Source: Canibacter sp052085365
GTDB taxonomy: Bacteria; Actinomycetota; Actinomycetes; Actinomycetales; Microbacteriaceae
DNA: 64,000 nucleotides
Reading direction: 5' to 3'
NCBI GenBank assembly: GCA_052085365.1
Contig: JBQDFP010000007.1
Span: 1-64,000 of the forward strand
Shown: one piece after another, positions 63,648-64,000 of the stretch
How positions within the stretch are numbered: the stretch's first letter is position 1
Layout of the letters: each line of letters starts with the position of its first letter
Program-made: the position numbers and the translations under genes
Notes under the pieces: model-generated
Seen by the model: only the letters and a program-made list of their open reading frames with translations
What the model was told of the DNA's origin: nothing
Database searches by the model: none

Positions 63648-64000
63648 GCAGTCGTGATCCACAATCGACGAAATCACGATTCATGGCACGCGTTTCTTCC
63701 GCGGCCGCGATGCTCGCGGCAGCCGCTCTTGTCGCTGTGGGATGCGCGGCGGCACCTGAGGTGAGCGTTCCGGAAACACTCGATCTTGATGGTTTCCAAT
63801 CGCAAGAAGTTGATTGGGTGAAATGCCGCCAAGGAGCCCTGTGTGCGAAAGTCAGCGCACCGCTGGACTGGAACGATATCGGCGGTGAAACGATCGAACT
63901 TGCACTTGCGAAACTTCCGGCACGCACCGATGATCCTCTCGGCACCATCTTTGTGAACAATGGCGGGCCCGGCATGGCGGCCTCAGAATATGTGAAGAAC
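63644..64000 (+). CDS. secreted lipoprotein alpha/beta hydrolase (tripeptidyl aminopeptidase-like), partial
   Basis: Only the first 119 residues lie in the window. They include a signal peptide with lipobox-like VAVGCAAAPE, then VDWVKCRQGALCAKVSAPLDW and FVNNGGPGMAASEY, typical of the secreted tripeptidyl aminopeptidase/SlpD-type hydrolases of actinobacteria (oxyanion-hole GGPG). The catalytic Ser lies beyond the end. It starts within holB by ATGA overlap. Confidence 0.8.
   Translation, partial: MSSRDPQSTKSRFMARVSSAAAMLAAAALVAVGCAAAPEVSVPETLDLDGFQSQEVDWVKCRQGALCAKVSAPLDWNDIGGETIELALAKLPARTDDPLGTIFVNNGGPGMAASEYVKN

Noticed and set aside
1..64000. CRISPR array, insertion sequence or prophage
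   Set aside because: No regularly spaced repeats, transposase, integrase or phage structural gene was seen.

Overview
The window is a chromosomal origin region of a moderate-G+C actinobacterium, most likely order Micrococcales (a Microbacteriaceae- or Micrococcaceae-like genome). I infer this from the gene order, from the actinobacterial families DUF3566, DUF6049 and DUF3151, from a DUF222-HNH endonuclease, from LAxTG sortase-type signals, and from a perfect-consensus parS set. The species cannot be named from sequence alone. No insertion sequence, prophage or CRISPR array was seen.

Layout. 1-1.2 kb: a decayed ABC-F ATPase remnant at the left edge and a membrane protein. 1.2-2.9 kb: a MmcQ/YjbR protein coupled to rarA. 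3.0-13.6 kb, minus strand: tRNA-Ala, tRNA-Ile, DUF3566, gyrA, gyrB, a DciA-like DUF721 protein, recF, dnaN, oriC with DnaA boxes, and dnaA. 14.0-19.3 kb, plus strand: rpmH, rnpA, yidD, yidC, jag, rsmG, parA, parB and a small membrane protein. Replication genes point left and ribosome/segregation genes point right, so the leading strands diverge near 11.4-14 kb. parS sites lie at 8482, 9465, 9522, 13085 (1 mismatch), 16332 (1 mismatch) and 52269 (1 mismatch), with a weaker one at 7781; several are read through inside genes as V-S/P-R-E-T.

19.4-28.7 kb: trxA, trxB and DUF6049 on the minus strand, then pcnA, rpsF-ssb-rpsR-rplI and dnaB. A 640-bp gap before dnaB carries a second DnaA-box cluster. 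28.8-31.7 kb: an ABC exporter and small membrane proteins. 31.8-38.0 kb: purB facing an aminotransferase (hisC-like) followed by a 2-oxoacid dehydrogenase E1alpha-E1beta-E2 operon. 38-46.9 kb: a DUF222-HNH endonuclease, a YrdC-like protein, an LAHTG surface protein, a Tat-exported PHP-domain protein, YajQ, a PAP2 phosphatase, DUF3151, purA and chorismate mutase. 47-51.2 kb: an ABC-2 exporter plus a NarL-type two-component pair, preceded by a perfect 22-bp palindrome. 51.2-56.9 kb: mixed housekeeping and stress genes. 57-61.7 kb: TetR regulator, NCS1 permease, DUF917 protein and hydantoinase/oxoprolinase, which look like one self-regulated uptake/catabolic operon and are the best candidate for an under-described pathway. 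61.8-64 kb: YigZ, holB and the start of a secreted lipoprotein hydrolase.

All calls come from reading sequence and protein motifs by eye; no database search, alignment or skew calculation was run.
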